A stretch of 7,713 nucleotides of DNA from JALYUA01 sp038229875 (GTDB lineage Bacteria; Acidobacteriota; Thermoanaerobaculia; UBA5066; Gp7-AA6), in contig JBBROA010000160.1 in the NCBI GenBank assembly GCA_038229875.1, positions 1 through 7,713 of the forward strand, read 5' to 3'. Positions 1 to 5,395 of this stretch are shown one piece after another. The notes beneath the pieces were generated by a model that was given only the letters and a program-made list of their open reading frames with translations, did not search any database and was not told the DNA's origin. The translations under genes were made by a program, and so were the position numbers. How positions within the stretch are numbered: position 1 is the stretch's first letter; every line of letters starts with the position of its first letter.

Positions 1-78
1 AAAGGAAGGGTCGCGGGTCGCTCCGCCGGCTCCTCCGGTCGCCTCACCCCTGACCCCTCACCCCTCACCCCCCGTCGA
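1..78 (+). other. Upstream edge; possible end of a preceding gene
   Basis: No complete gene is visible before tdh. Forward frame 2 is open from the window edge and ends at a TGA (80-82) that overlaps the tdh start as ATGA. It would give a proline-rich C-terminal tail ending SPPVE, and such a 4-nt overlap would explain why tdh lacks a Shine-Dalgarno sequence. Forward frame 3 is also open and stops at 51-53. Neither tail is recognisable, and the low-complexity C-rich sequence here could equally be non-coding, so no gene is called. Confidence 0.25.
46..73 (+). repeat. Short C-rich heptamer tandem repeat
   Basis: Four imperfect, adjacent copies of the heptamer ACCCCTC (variants ACCCCTG and ACCCCCC) end five bases before the tdh start codon. 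The run occupies the place where a ribosome binding site would be expected, and it contains no purine-rich Shine-Dalgarno match. Such C-rich strings occur between genes in GC-rich genomes. No function can be assigned from sequence. Confidence 0.6.
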
Positions 79-1164
79 ATGACCGCCGTCGTCAAGACCA
101 GGCCGGTCGCGGGGCGAAAAGGGACCGAAATTCTGACCGTCCCCGTTCCCGAGCCCGGCCAGGCGGAGGTCCTGATCAAAGTTCTCGCGACCGCGATCTG
201 CGGGTCGGACAAGCACATCTACCAGTGGGACCCCTCGATGGCCGGGATGGTCCAGCCCCCCCGCATCTACGGGCACGAGTTCTGCGGCGAGATCGTCGCA
301 TTCGGGTCCGGCGGGAAGCGCCCGCACCTCGAGATCGGCCAGTACGTCTCGGCCGAGATGCACGTCACCTGCGGCCACTGCCGGCCATGCCGCACGGGCC
401 AGCGGCACATCTGCGAGAACACGCGGATCCTCGGCGTCCACGGAGACGGCTGCTTTGCCCAATACGTGGTCGTTCCCGCTTACAACGTCGTGCCTCTCGA
501 CCGGAAAGTTGTTCCGGTCCGTGTCGGCGCCTTTCTCGACGCGCTCGGCAATGCCGTCCACACGACACAGGTGGCGGACCTTTCGGGGCGCGCGGTCGCG
601 GTACTCGGTTACGGGCCGATTGGCGCGATGTGCGCGGAGATCGCGCGCATCTCGGGGGCTTCGCACATCGCGATCACCGACGTGAACGCGCACGCGGCCG
701 CGCATGCGCGCCGGTGGGCGTCGAAGCGCGGCCTGACGAACGTCACGGTGATCGATCTGACGAAGACGAAAGACCCCGCCGGAACGCTGCGCGACGCGAC
801 CGGCGGCGGTGCCGACGTGGTGCTCGAGCTCTCCGGCGCCGAGGCGTCCGTGAACCTCGGGCTCGCCGGCGCGCGGCGGGGCGGGGTCCTGTCGCTCCTG
901 GGGCTCCCGAGGGAGAAGAGCCTGACCATCCGCGACTACACGAACGACTTCATCTTCAAGGGCCTGACACTCCACGCGATCATCGGGCGGCGCGTTTTCG
1001 AGACCTGGATCAAGATGCTCGACCTGCTCCGGGCCGGCCTCGACGTCGAGCACCTGGTGACGAACGAGTTCGACGGGCTCGACAGATTCCACGAGGCGAT
1101 GGAACTTCTCGAAAATCGCCGCGCGATGAAAGTAGTCTTCTACCCGAACGGCAAGCCCGCCTGA
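79..1164 (+). CDS. tdh: L-threonine 3-dehydrogenase
   Basis: A cytoplasmic zinc-dependent medium-chain dehydrogenase of 361 residues (family about 340-350). It oxidises L-threonine with NAD+ to L-2-amino-3-ketobutyrate. The N-terminal catalytic domain shows AICGSDKHIYQWD with zinc ligand Cys41, and GHE with His66 and Glu67. The structural zinc knuckle has Cys98, Cys101, Cys104 and Cys112. A D-A-L-G-N-A-V-H-T segment follows (154-162), close to DPFGNAVHT of E. coli Tdh. The Rossmann motif GYGPIG is at 177-182, and Asp201 ends the second strand as expected for NAD specificity. The C-terminal part has GRRVFETWIKM, a Tdh signature that separates it from sorbitol or alcohol dehydrogenases. ATG 79 is the first start codon in this frame; no Shine-Dalgarno precedes it, so coupling to an upstream gene is possible. 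The kbl gene in the same unit supports the threonine assignment. Confidence 0.93.
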   Translation: MTAVVKTRPVAGRKGTEILTVPVPEPGQAEVLIKVLATAICGSDKHIYQWDPSMAGMVQPPRIYGHEFCGEIVAFGSGGKRPHLEIGQYVSAEMHVTCGHCRPCRTGQRHICENTRILGVHGDGCFAQYVVVPAYNVVPLDRKVVPVRVGAFLDALGNAVHTTQVADLSGRAVAVLGYGPIGAMCAEIARISGASHIAITDVNAHAAAHARRWASKRGLTNVTVIDLTKTKDPAGTLRDATGGGADVVLELSGAEASVNLGLAGARRGGVLSLLGLPREKSLTIRDYTNDFIFKGLTLHAIIGRRVFETWIKMLDLLRAGLDVEHLVTNEFDGLDRFHEAMELLENRRAMKVVFYPNGKPA

Positions 1165-1174
1165 CATTTCACCC

Positions 1175-1180
1175 GGAGGA
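1175..1180 (+). promoter_or_regulatory. Ribosome binding site of the 155-residue gene
   Basis: GGAGGA lies six bases before ATG 1187. This is the clearest Shine-Dalgarno in the tdh-kbl unit and fixes the start of the middle gene, supporting that it is translated. Confidence 0.75.
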
Positions 1181-1186
1181 CCGACG

Positions 1187-1654
1187 ATGCCGACCCGTAA
1201 GCCGCCGACGCCCGATCCCACAGCCGAGCTGACCGAGCGGCGCATCGCCGAGTTCGCGCTCGAGGAGTCCCGTCTCTCGAACCTCGCGTACCGCTTCGAG
1301 CTGCGGCCGCGCGAGCGCGTCTGGAAGAACTGGGATCGCACCGAATTCGAGCCGAACCACTTCCGCATCGTCGGGCTCGCCGGCGTGTGCCTGAACAAGG
1401 ACGAGAAGGACCGGGCGCACCGGACCGCGTCGCGCGCCCTCGAAGACCTGGACGACATCCTCTTCGTGGTCGAGGAGCCGGCGCAGGCCGTGATCGTCCG
1501 GAATCCGACGGGAACATCCGAAATCGTGAACCGTCCCACGATCTGCGCGGAAGTCGTCGCGCCGGACCGGGCAAGCTTCGACCGGGCTCTTTCGGCGCTC
1601 GACGCGGCGTTCCCGGGCCAGCGCGTCGCCGGCAAGATCGTGAGCGAGGGCTGA
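1187..1654 (+). CDS. Uncharacterised protein between tdh and kbl
   Basis: A 155-residue soluble protein I do not recognise. It has no signal peptide or membrane segment. The first 12 residues are proline-rich and probably disordered. A charged helical stretch follows (about 14-40, TERRIAEFALEESRLSNLAYRFELRPRE is split across it). A strand-like segment FRIVGLAGVCL lies at about 59-70, then a charged helix (71-88), strands ILFVVEE and AVIVRN (91-106), and a C-terminal helix and strand. The pattern suggests a small alpha/beta domain. Cys69 and Cys120 are the only cysteines, and no metal-binding or catalytic motif is evident. It starts 22 nt after tdh with a strong ribosome binding site and ends 5 nt before kbl, so it is almost certainly co-transcribed with both. 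A role in threonine/glycine metabolism or as an accessory factor is inference from position only. Confidence 0.8.
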   Translation: MPTRKPPTPDPTAELTERRIAEFALEESRLSNLAYRFELRPRERVWKNWDRTEFEPNHFRIVGLAGVCLNKDEKDRAHRTASRALEDLDDILFVVEEPAQAVIVRNPTGTSEIVNRPTICAEVVAPDRASFDRALSALDAAFPGQRVAGKIVSEG

Positions 1655-1659
1655 GGATC

Positions 1660-2841
1660 ATGCACCCCCTGATCGAACACCTCGCGGGCGAGGTCGCGAA
1701 GCTCCGGCAGGCCGGCACATTCAAAGAAGAGCTGGTCCTCGAATCCCCCCAGGACGCGCGAGTCCGGGTGGGCGGCCGCGACGTCGTGATGCTCACCTCG
1801 AACAACTACCTGGGGTTCGCCAACCACCCGCGCATCCGGGAAGCGCAGAAGAAGGCGATCGACCGGTGGGGCGCCGGAATGGCATCCGTGCGGTTCATCT
1901 GCGGAACCGAAGGGATCCATAAGGAGCTCGAGGCGGAGATCGCCTCCTTCTTCGGCAACGAAGACGCGATCCTCTACATGTCCTGCTGGAACGCGAACGA
2001 GGGGCTCTTCGCGGCGGTGCTCGAGGAATCCGACGGTCTCTACTCCGACGAGCTGAACCACGCGTCGATCATCGACGGCGTCCGGCTCTGCCGGGCAAAG
2101 CGCTTCCGGGTGCCGCACAACGACCCGAAGGCCCTCGCGAAGCTCCTCGCCGAGGATGACGCCTCGCGTTTCCGGCTCATGATGACCGACGGGGTCTTCT
2201 CGATGGAGGGCGAAGAGGCGGACCTGCCCGCTCTCGTCGAGATCTGCGAGAAGACCGGCGCGCTGCTCGTCGTCGACGACTCCCACGCCACGGGTGTCCT
2301 CGGAAAAACCGGGAGGGGGACGGGAGAGGAGCAGGGAGTCTTCGACCGCATCCCGATCACGACCGGCACGCTCGGAAAGGCGATGGGGTCCGCTGCCGGA
2401 GGGTTCGTGACCGGTCCGGCGGCCTTAGTCGAGCTCCTCCGCCAGAGGAGCCGCACGTACCTCTTCTCGAACTCCCTCCCGCCGGCCGTGGCGGCGGGCT
2501 CGCTCGAGGCATTCCGGATGCTGCGCGAAGACCCGGCGCCGGTCGCGAAGCTCCGGGAAAACGCGGCCTACTTCCGGAAAGCGATTTCCGACGCCGGGTT
2601 CCGGATTCCGCACGGCACGCACCCGATCGTGCCGGTGATCGTCGGCGACACCGCGAAAGCCCTGGCGATGGGACGCGCGCTCTTCGAGGAAGGCGTTTAC
2701 GTCTCGGGATTCGGATTTCCGGTGGTGCCGCAGGGCCAGGCGCGACTGCGGTGCCAGGTCTCCGCGGCACACGAGCACGCGGACCTTGACGTCGCGATCG
2801 ACGCGTTCGTGAAGGTCGGGAAGCAGTTCGAGGTTATCTAG
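1660..2841 (+). CDS. kbl: 2-amino-3-ketobutyrate CoA ligase (glycine C-acetyltransferase)
   Basis: A PLP-dependent alpha-oxoamine synthase of 393 residues (E. coli Kbl 398). It cleaves 2-amino-3-ketobutyrate with CoA to glycine and acetyl-CoA, the second step after Tdh. Visible marks are TSNNYLGFANHP (46-57), the near-invariant GMASVRFICGT (73-83), NHASIIDGVRLC with His134, DGVFSMEG (177-184), DDSHA with Asp206 and His209 around the PLP pyridine ring, and TGTLGKAMG with the Schiff-base Lys240. RQRSRTYLFSNSLPP (261-275) and the C-terminal PVVPQGQARLRCQVSAAH (354-371) match Kbl rather than KAS-type acyl-CoA synthases such as BioF or HemA. The frame is open well upstream, but homology begins at ATG 1660. 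GAGGG at 1646-1650 gives a nine-base spacing, inside the end of the previous gene. The stop is TAG. Confidence 0.95.
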   Translation: MHPLIEHLAGEVAKLRQAGTFKEELVLESPQDARVRVGGRDVVMLTSNNYLGFANHPRIREAQKKAIDRWGAGMASVRFICGTEGIHKELEAEIASFFGNEDAILYMSCWNANEGLFAAVLEESDGLYSDELNHASIIDGVRLCRAKRFRVPHNDPKALAKLLAEDDASRFRLMMTDGVFSMEGEEADLPALVEICEKTGALLVVDDSHATGVLGKTGRGTGEEQGVFDRIPITTGTLGKAMGSAAGGFVTGPAALVELLRQRSRTYLFSNSLPPAVAAGSLEAFRMLREDPAPVAKLRENAAYFRKAISDAGFRIPHGTHPIVPVIVGDTAKALAMGRALFEEGVYVSGFGFPVVPQGQARLRCQVSAAHEHADLDVAIDAFVKVGKQFEVI

Positions 2842-2868
2842 GCTCCCCTCCCGCGTCGCTCCCTTCTG

Positions 2869-2904
2869 CTCCCTCTCCCCGCGCGTCGAGAAAGGGAGAG
2901 GGAG
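2869..2904. terminator. Hairpin between convergent kbl and OPT genes
   Basis: Two 11-bp arms, CTCCCTCTCCC (2869-2879) and GGGAGAGGGAG (2894-2904), are perfect inverted repeats around a 14-nt loop in the 71-bp gap between the stops of kbl and the OPT transporter. The position suits a bidirectional transcription end. Neither strand has a U-tract after the stem, so it is not a textbook intrinsic terminator. It shares its arm sequence with the palindrome at 5046-5071 and may instead be a dispersed REP-like element. Confidence 0.5.
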
Positions 2905-2912
2905 GACGGCAT

Positions 2913-4940
2913 CTACGCTTCGAGCTTCTTCCGAGCCTTCTGCAGCAGCAGGAAACAGAGAACGGAAAAAGCGACCGCGGAGAGAATCCCGCCGCTCACG
3001 AGCCCGTTCTTGAGAGCGGGAAAGAGCTTGGATCCGAAATCGAGCTTCTCGAGCAGGTTTGGCTTCTCCATATGCAGGACCGTGTCCCCGAAGAATGCAA
3101 CGAACGCGATCAGCACCCCGCCGAGAGAGCCACCCGCGACGAGGCCCGTCGCATAGAGCATCCCGGAAGAGAGCTCCGACTCTTCTCCCGCGACCCCTTC
3201 TTCCTTCCTGCGCCATGAGTCCACGAAAGCCTTCAACATGCCGCCGATCCAGATCGGCGCCGTCGTCGAGACGGGGAGATACGCGCCGACCGCCCAGGAG
3301 AGCGCGTGCGCTCCGGCAAGCTGGGCCATGAACGCGAGGAACACCCCGACGATTACGGGAGCCCACGGCAGGTTCTGCGCCAGGAGACCCTTGATGATCG
3401 TCGCCATGAGGGTCGCCTGCGGAGCGGGAAGCTGCACGCCGCCGATGCCGTGAAGCTCGTTGGCGCCTTTGTAGGTCTTGTCGAGGATGAAGAGCGTGAT
3501 CGCGATGAAGAAGGAGGAGGTAACGACGCCGATCAGGAATCCGTACTGCTGGTACCGGGGGGTCGCGCCCACGAGAAATCCGGTCTTCAGGTCCTGCGAG
3601 GTCGCCCCCGCGTTGGCCGCGGCGACGCAGACGATCGCGCCGACAGAGAGGGCGACTGCCTGATAGACGTCGCCGCGCCAGCCGATCACGACGAACACCA
3701 CGCAGGTGGCCATGATCGTCGCGATCGTCATGCCGGAGATGGGGTTCGACGACGTGCCGATGATCCCGACGATTCGTGAGGACACCGTCACGAAGAAGAA
3801 GCCGAAGACGACGATCAGGAAGGACATCAACAGCGAACCGGGGAACGGTCCATGAGGGAAGCCGGGAAGCACTGCGAGGACGACCGCGATCGCCAGGGAG
3901 CCGATCGCCACCAGGCCGATCCCGATGTCTTTGTCGGTTCTCTTGACGGAAGCTCCAGCGACCCCTTCACTGAAGCTCTTGATGGATTCCTTGAACGCCG
4001 AGACGATCGTCGGCAGCGTCTTTAAGAGAGTCATCACTCCGGCGCAGGCAACCGCGCCGGCGCCGATGTACCGGATGTACGCGCGGTAGATCCAGTTCGC
4101 ATACGAGTTGTTCGCCATCCAGGCGTCGCTGAATCCCAGGTTGTGGAGGTCGGCGACCACCCGCGTCTGCGGAACGAAGATCGCGATCAGCGGAATGAGG
4201 GCCATCCACGAGAGAAGGCCGCCCGAAAAAAGCTCCGAGGAGATCCGCGGCCCGATGATGTAGCCGAGGCCCAGGTATTCGGGGGTCACCGCCACGTCGA
4301 GAGTGGCCGCGGGATACGTGACGGTTTCCTTCTTCGTTCGAAACCAGATCGGCGCCTCCTGCCACAGGCCGAGCACACCGTAGAGGAATTTGTAGAGAAG
4401 CGAAGCGAAAACGCCGGCGAACACCGTCTTCGCGAGGTTGCCGCCCTTTTCCCCCGCGATCAGGACGTCGGCGCAGGCCGTCCCCTCGGGATAGGGAAGG
4501 GTCCCGTGCTCCTTCACGATCAGGGCGCGCCGCAGAGGAATCATGAACAGGACGCCCAGAACGCCGCCGAAGATGGCGAGGACCGTGATCTGCAGATACT
4601 GGAAGTAGTGCTCCCCGCCCGACAGGAAGATGAGCGCCGGCACAGTGAAGACGGTTCCGGCCGCGACGGACTCGCCCGCCGACCCGATCGTCTGAACGAT
4701 GTTGTTTTCGAGGATCGTCGACTTCCCGATCTTCTTGAAGACGGCGATCGAGAGCACGGCGATCGGGACCGAAGCCGAGACGGTGAGACCCGCGCGGAGA
4801 GCCAGGTAAACGGTCGCGGCGCCGAACAGAATTCCGAAGAAGACGCCGAGAAGAATCGCTTTCGGGGTGAATTCCGGGATTGTCTGCTCGGCCGGGATGT
4901 AGGGCCGAAAATCCTGACCGCTTTCCGAGTGGCTCGCCAT
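2913..4940 (-). CDS. OPT-family oligopeptide transporter
   Basis: A 675-residue polytopic inner-membrane protein of the bacterial oligopeptide transporter (OPT) family, proton-coupled importers of peptides or, in some members, metal chelates. Hydrophobic segments run throughout, for example about 28-48, 52-68, 95-107, 117-137, 171-191, 244-256, 291-308, 339-358, 369-387, 404-420, 427-443, 466-486, 527-545, 597-617 and 648-667. Family-type motifs include ENNIVQTIGSAGESVAAG (78-95), LPYPEGTACADVL (148-160), SNPISGMTIAT (398-408, written SSNP-IS in context), GATSQDLKTGFLVGATPR (445-462) and LPVSTTAPIWIGG (555-567). The start is set by a strong GGAGG four bases upstream of the ATG; the stop is TAG. 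It stands alone, convergent to the threonine operon. Import of peptides that feed amino-acid catabolism would suit that neighbour but is inference; the substrate cannot be read from sequence. Confidence 0.9.
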   Translation of the reverse strand: MASHSESGQDFRPYIPAEQTIPEFTPKAILLGVFFGILFGAATVYLALRAGLTVSASVPIAVLSIAVFKKIGKSTILENNIVQTIGSAGESVAAGTVFTVPALIFLSGGEHYFQYLQITVLAIFGGVLGVLFMIPLRRALIVKEHGTLPYPEGTACADVLIAGEKGGNLAKTVFAGVFASLLYKFLYGVLGLWQEAPIWFRTKKETVTYPAATLDVAVTPEYLGLGYIIGPRISSELFSGGLLSWMALIPLIAIFVPQTRVVADLHNLGFSDAWMANNSYANWIYRAYIRYIGAGAVACAGVMTLLKTLPTIVSAFKESIKSFSEGVAGASVKRTDKDIGIGLVAIGSLAIAVVLAVLPGFPHGPFPGSLLMSFLIVVFGFFFVTVSSRIVGIIGTSSNPISGMTIATIMATCVVFVVIGWRGDVYQAVALSVGAIVCVAAANAGATSQDLKTGFLVGATPRYQQYGFLIGVVTSSFFIAITLFILDKTYKGANELHGIGGVQLPAPQATLMATIIKGLLAQNLPWAPVIVGVFLAFMAQLAGAHALSWAVGAYLPVSTTAPIWIGGMLKAFVDSWRRKEEGVAGEESELSSGMLYATGLVAGGSLGGVLIAFVAFFGDTVLHMEKPNLLEKLDFGSKLFPALKNGLVSGGILSAVAFSVLCFLLLQKARKKLEA

Positions 4941-4944
4941 GCAA

Positions 4945-4950
4945 CCTCCC
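4945..4950 (-). promoter_or_regulatory. Ribosome binding site of the OPT transporter
   Basis: On the minus strand GGGAGG is followed by TTGC and then the ATG, a strong match that picks this start. The spacing of four bases is a little short but usable. Confidence 0.7.
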
Positions 4951-4983
4951 CCGTTTCCCGATGAGCGTTCGAACTTGGCGGGG

Positions 4984-4989
4984 ATTATA
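4984..4989 (-). promoter_or_regulatory. Likely -10 box for the OPT transporter
   Basis: A perfect TATAAT lies on the minus strand 43 bases before the OPT start, in an otherwise very GC-rich stretch, so chance is less likely. No good -35 accompanies it: TTCCGT at 5009-5014 leaves a 19-bp spacer and matches TTGACA poorly. A sigma-70-type promoter with a weak -35, or an activator-dependent one, is the best reading. The implied 5' leader is roughly 35-40 nt. Confidence 0.5.
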
Positions 4990-5045
4990 TGGGGCGGTTT
5001 GCGGCGGGACGGAAGATCAAGCGGCGAGACTGCCCCTCAGCCCAA

Positions 5046-5071
5046 CCCTCTCCCCGGGCCCGGGGAGAGGG
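5046..5071. repeat. 26-bp perfect palindrome after the selenoprotein gene
   Basis: CCCTCTCCCCGGG (5046-5058) is followed directly by its exact reverse complement (5059-5071). As RNA it would form a very stable hairpin of 11 pairs with a four-base loop. It lies about 60 nt past the 3' end of the minus-strand selenoprotein gene, so it may end that transcript, but no U-tract follows on either strand. Its arms share CCTCTCCC with the hairpin at 2869-2904, suggesting a dispersed REP-like family. Apart from this and the OPT promoter, the 191-bp gap 4941-5131 shows nothing else recognisable. Confidence 0.7.
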
Positions 5072-5131
5072 AGCAGCCGAGGTCGTTGATGGCGGTAAGC
5101 GAGACTTCGGCCGACCGGCCGGTCACACCCC

Positions 5132-5347
5132 TCACGTTCCGCCGAACCCGACCGTCACCTTGCCGCCGTCCACGATCACCGGGACTTCGCGGCCTCCGGA
5201 GAGCCGTACCATTCGGTCGATCTCCGACTTGTTTCCTTTGACGTTGACGTAAACGAACGGAACCTTGCGCTTTGCGTAGTCCTCACGGGCCGCAGTCGTG
5301 TAGGGTCACGTGTCTTTCCCGAAAATCTCGACGCGGGGAGCTTCCAT
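5132..5347 (-). CDS. Glutaredoxin-like selenoprotein (in-frame TGA = Sec14)
   Basis: Read with TGA at 5306-5308 as selenocysteine, this gene encodes 71 residues with a thioredoxin-fold glutaredoxin layout. First strand RVEIFGK (5-11), active site T-U-P-Y-T (13-17), helix TTAAREDYAKRK, second strand VPFVYVNVK (29-37), helix with RMVRLSGGRE (45-54), cis-proline motif EVPVIVDGG (54-62), and final strand VTVGFGG ending in the glutaredoxin-type double glycine (69-70). Sec14 sits exactly where glutaredoxins have the nucleophilic Cys of CPYC/CPYT. There is no cysteine anywhere in the protein. It stops one residue after the GG, so it lacks the last helix of typical 80-90-residue glutaredoxins. From memory, databases hold short glutaredoxin-like (seleno)protein families with Sec or Cys at this site, and this looks like one. 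The start ATG follows a near-perfect ribosome binding site. A one-base error or pseudogene is the alternative, but the otherwise intact frame argues against it. Likely a cytoplasmic thiol/selenol redox enzyme; the substrate is unknown. Confidence 0.85.
5273..5294 (-). promoter_or_regulatory. Candidate bacterial SECIS hairpin
   Basis: Bacterial selenocysteine insertion needs a stem-loop just 3' of the UGA, bound by SelB, with a G at the start of the apical loop. On the minus strand UGCG (5294-5291) pairs with CGCA (5276-5273). A two-base UA bulge, a G-C pair and one C/A mismatch lead to two C-G pairs and a GUGA loop (5286-5283). The loop begins 19 nt after the UGA, within the 16-37 nt I recall for bacterial SECIS elements, and starts with G-U. 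An alternative fold pairs CACG (5300-5297) with CGUG (5287-5284). The helix is short and imperfect, so this is plausible rather than proven. Confidence 0.45.
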
Positions 5348-5349
5348 CG

Positions 5350-5357
5350 TCACCTCC
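5350..5357 (-). promoter_or_regulatory. Strong ribosome binding site of the selenoprotein gene
   Basis: On the minus strand GGAGGTGA is followed by CG and the ATG at 5347-5345. This is an eight-base match to the anti-Shine-Dalgarno and the best ribosome binding site in the window. It fixes the start of the TGA-containing gene and shows that the short reading frame before the TGA is meant to be translated. It overlaps a 10-bp palindrome (5354-5363) that might weakly mask it. Confidence 0.8.
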
Positions 5358-5371
5358 GCGGAGATGGTACC

Positions 5372-5389
5372 CCGGCGTAAAACTGCCGG
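5372..5389. promoter_or_regulatory. Small inverted repeat in the divergent control region
   Basis: CCGGC (5372-5376) and GCCGG (5385-5389) flank eight AT-richer bases, six bases before the cupredoxin start. With only 48 bp between the divergent start codons, a site here could affect both genes, as an operator or as a leader hairpin. The arms are short, so chance is quite possible. No convincing -10/-35 pair was found for either direction. Confidence 0.25.
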
Positions 5390-5395
5390 AATGCT

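Noticed and set aside
58..2286. A 742-codon open frame on the minus strand
   Set aside because: It lies antisense to tdh, the 155-residue gene and kbl, two of which are clear enzymes. Its product is Arg/Asp/His/Pro-rich with no recognisable domain, as expected for a mirror frame in GC-biased coding DNA.
4143..4964. A 273-codon plus-strand frame across the OPT gene
   Set aside because: It is rich in Arg, Glu and Asp without domains; the opposite strand encodes a well-recognised membrane transporter.
5113..5124. 12-bp palindrome GACCGGCCGGTC just past the selenoprotein stop
   Set aside because: It would form only a four-pair stem and there is no U-tract; short GC palindromes are expected by chance here.
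5306..5308. Nonsense mutation or pseudogene explanation for the TGA
   Set aside because: The TGA falls precisely on the catalytic position, both sides keep an intact glutaredoxin pattern, and the ribosome binding site is strong. It is kept as the alternative to exclude by resequencing and by a search for Sec genes.
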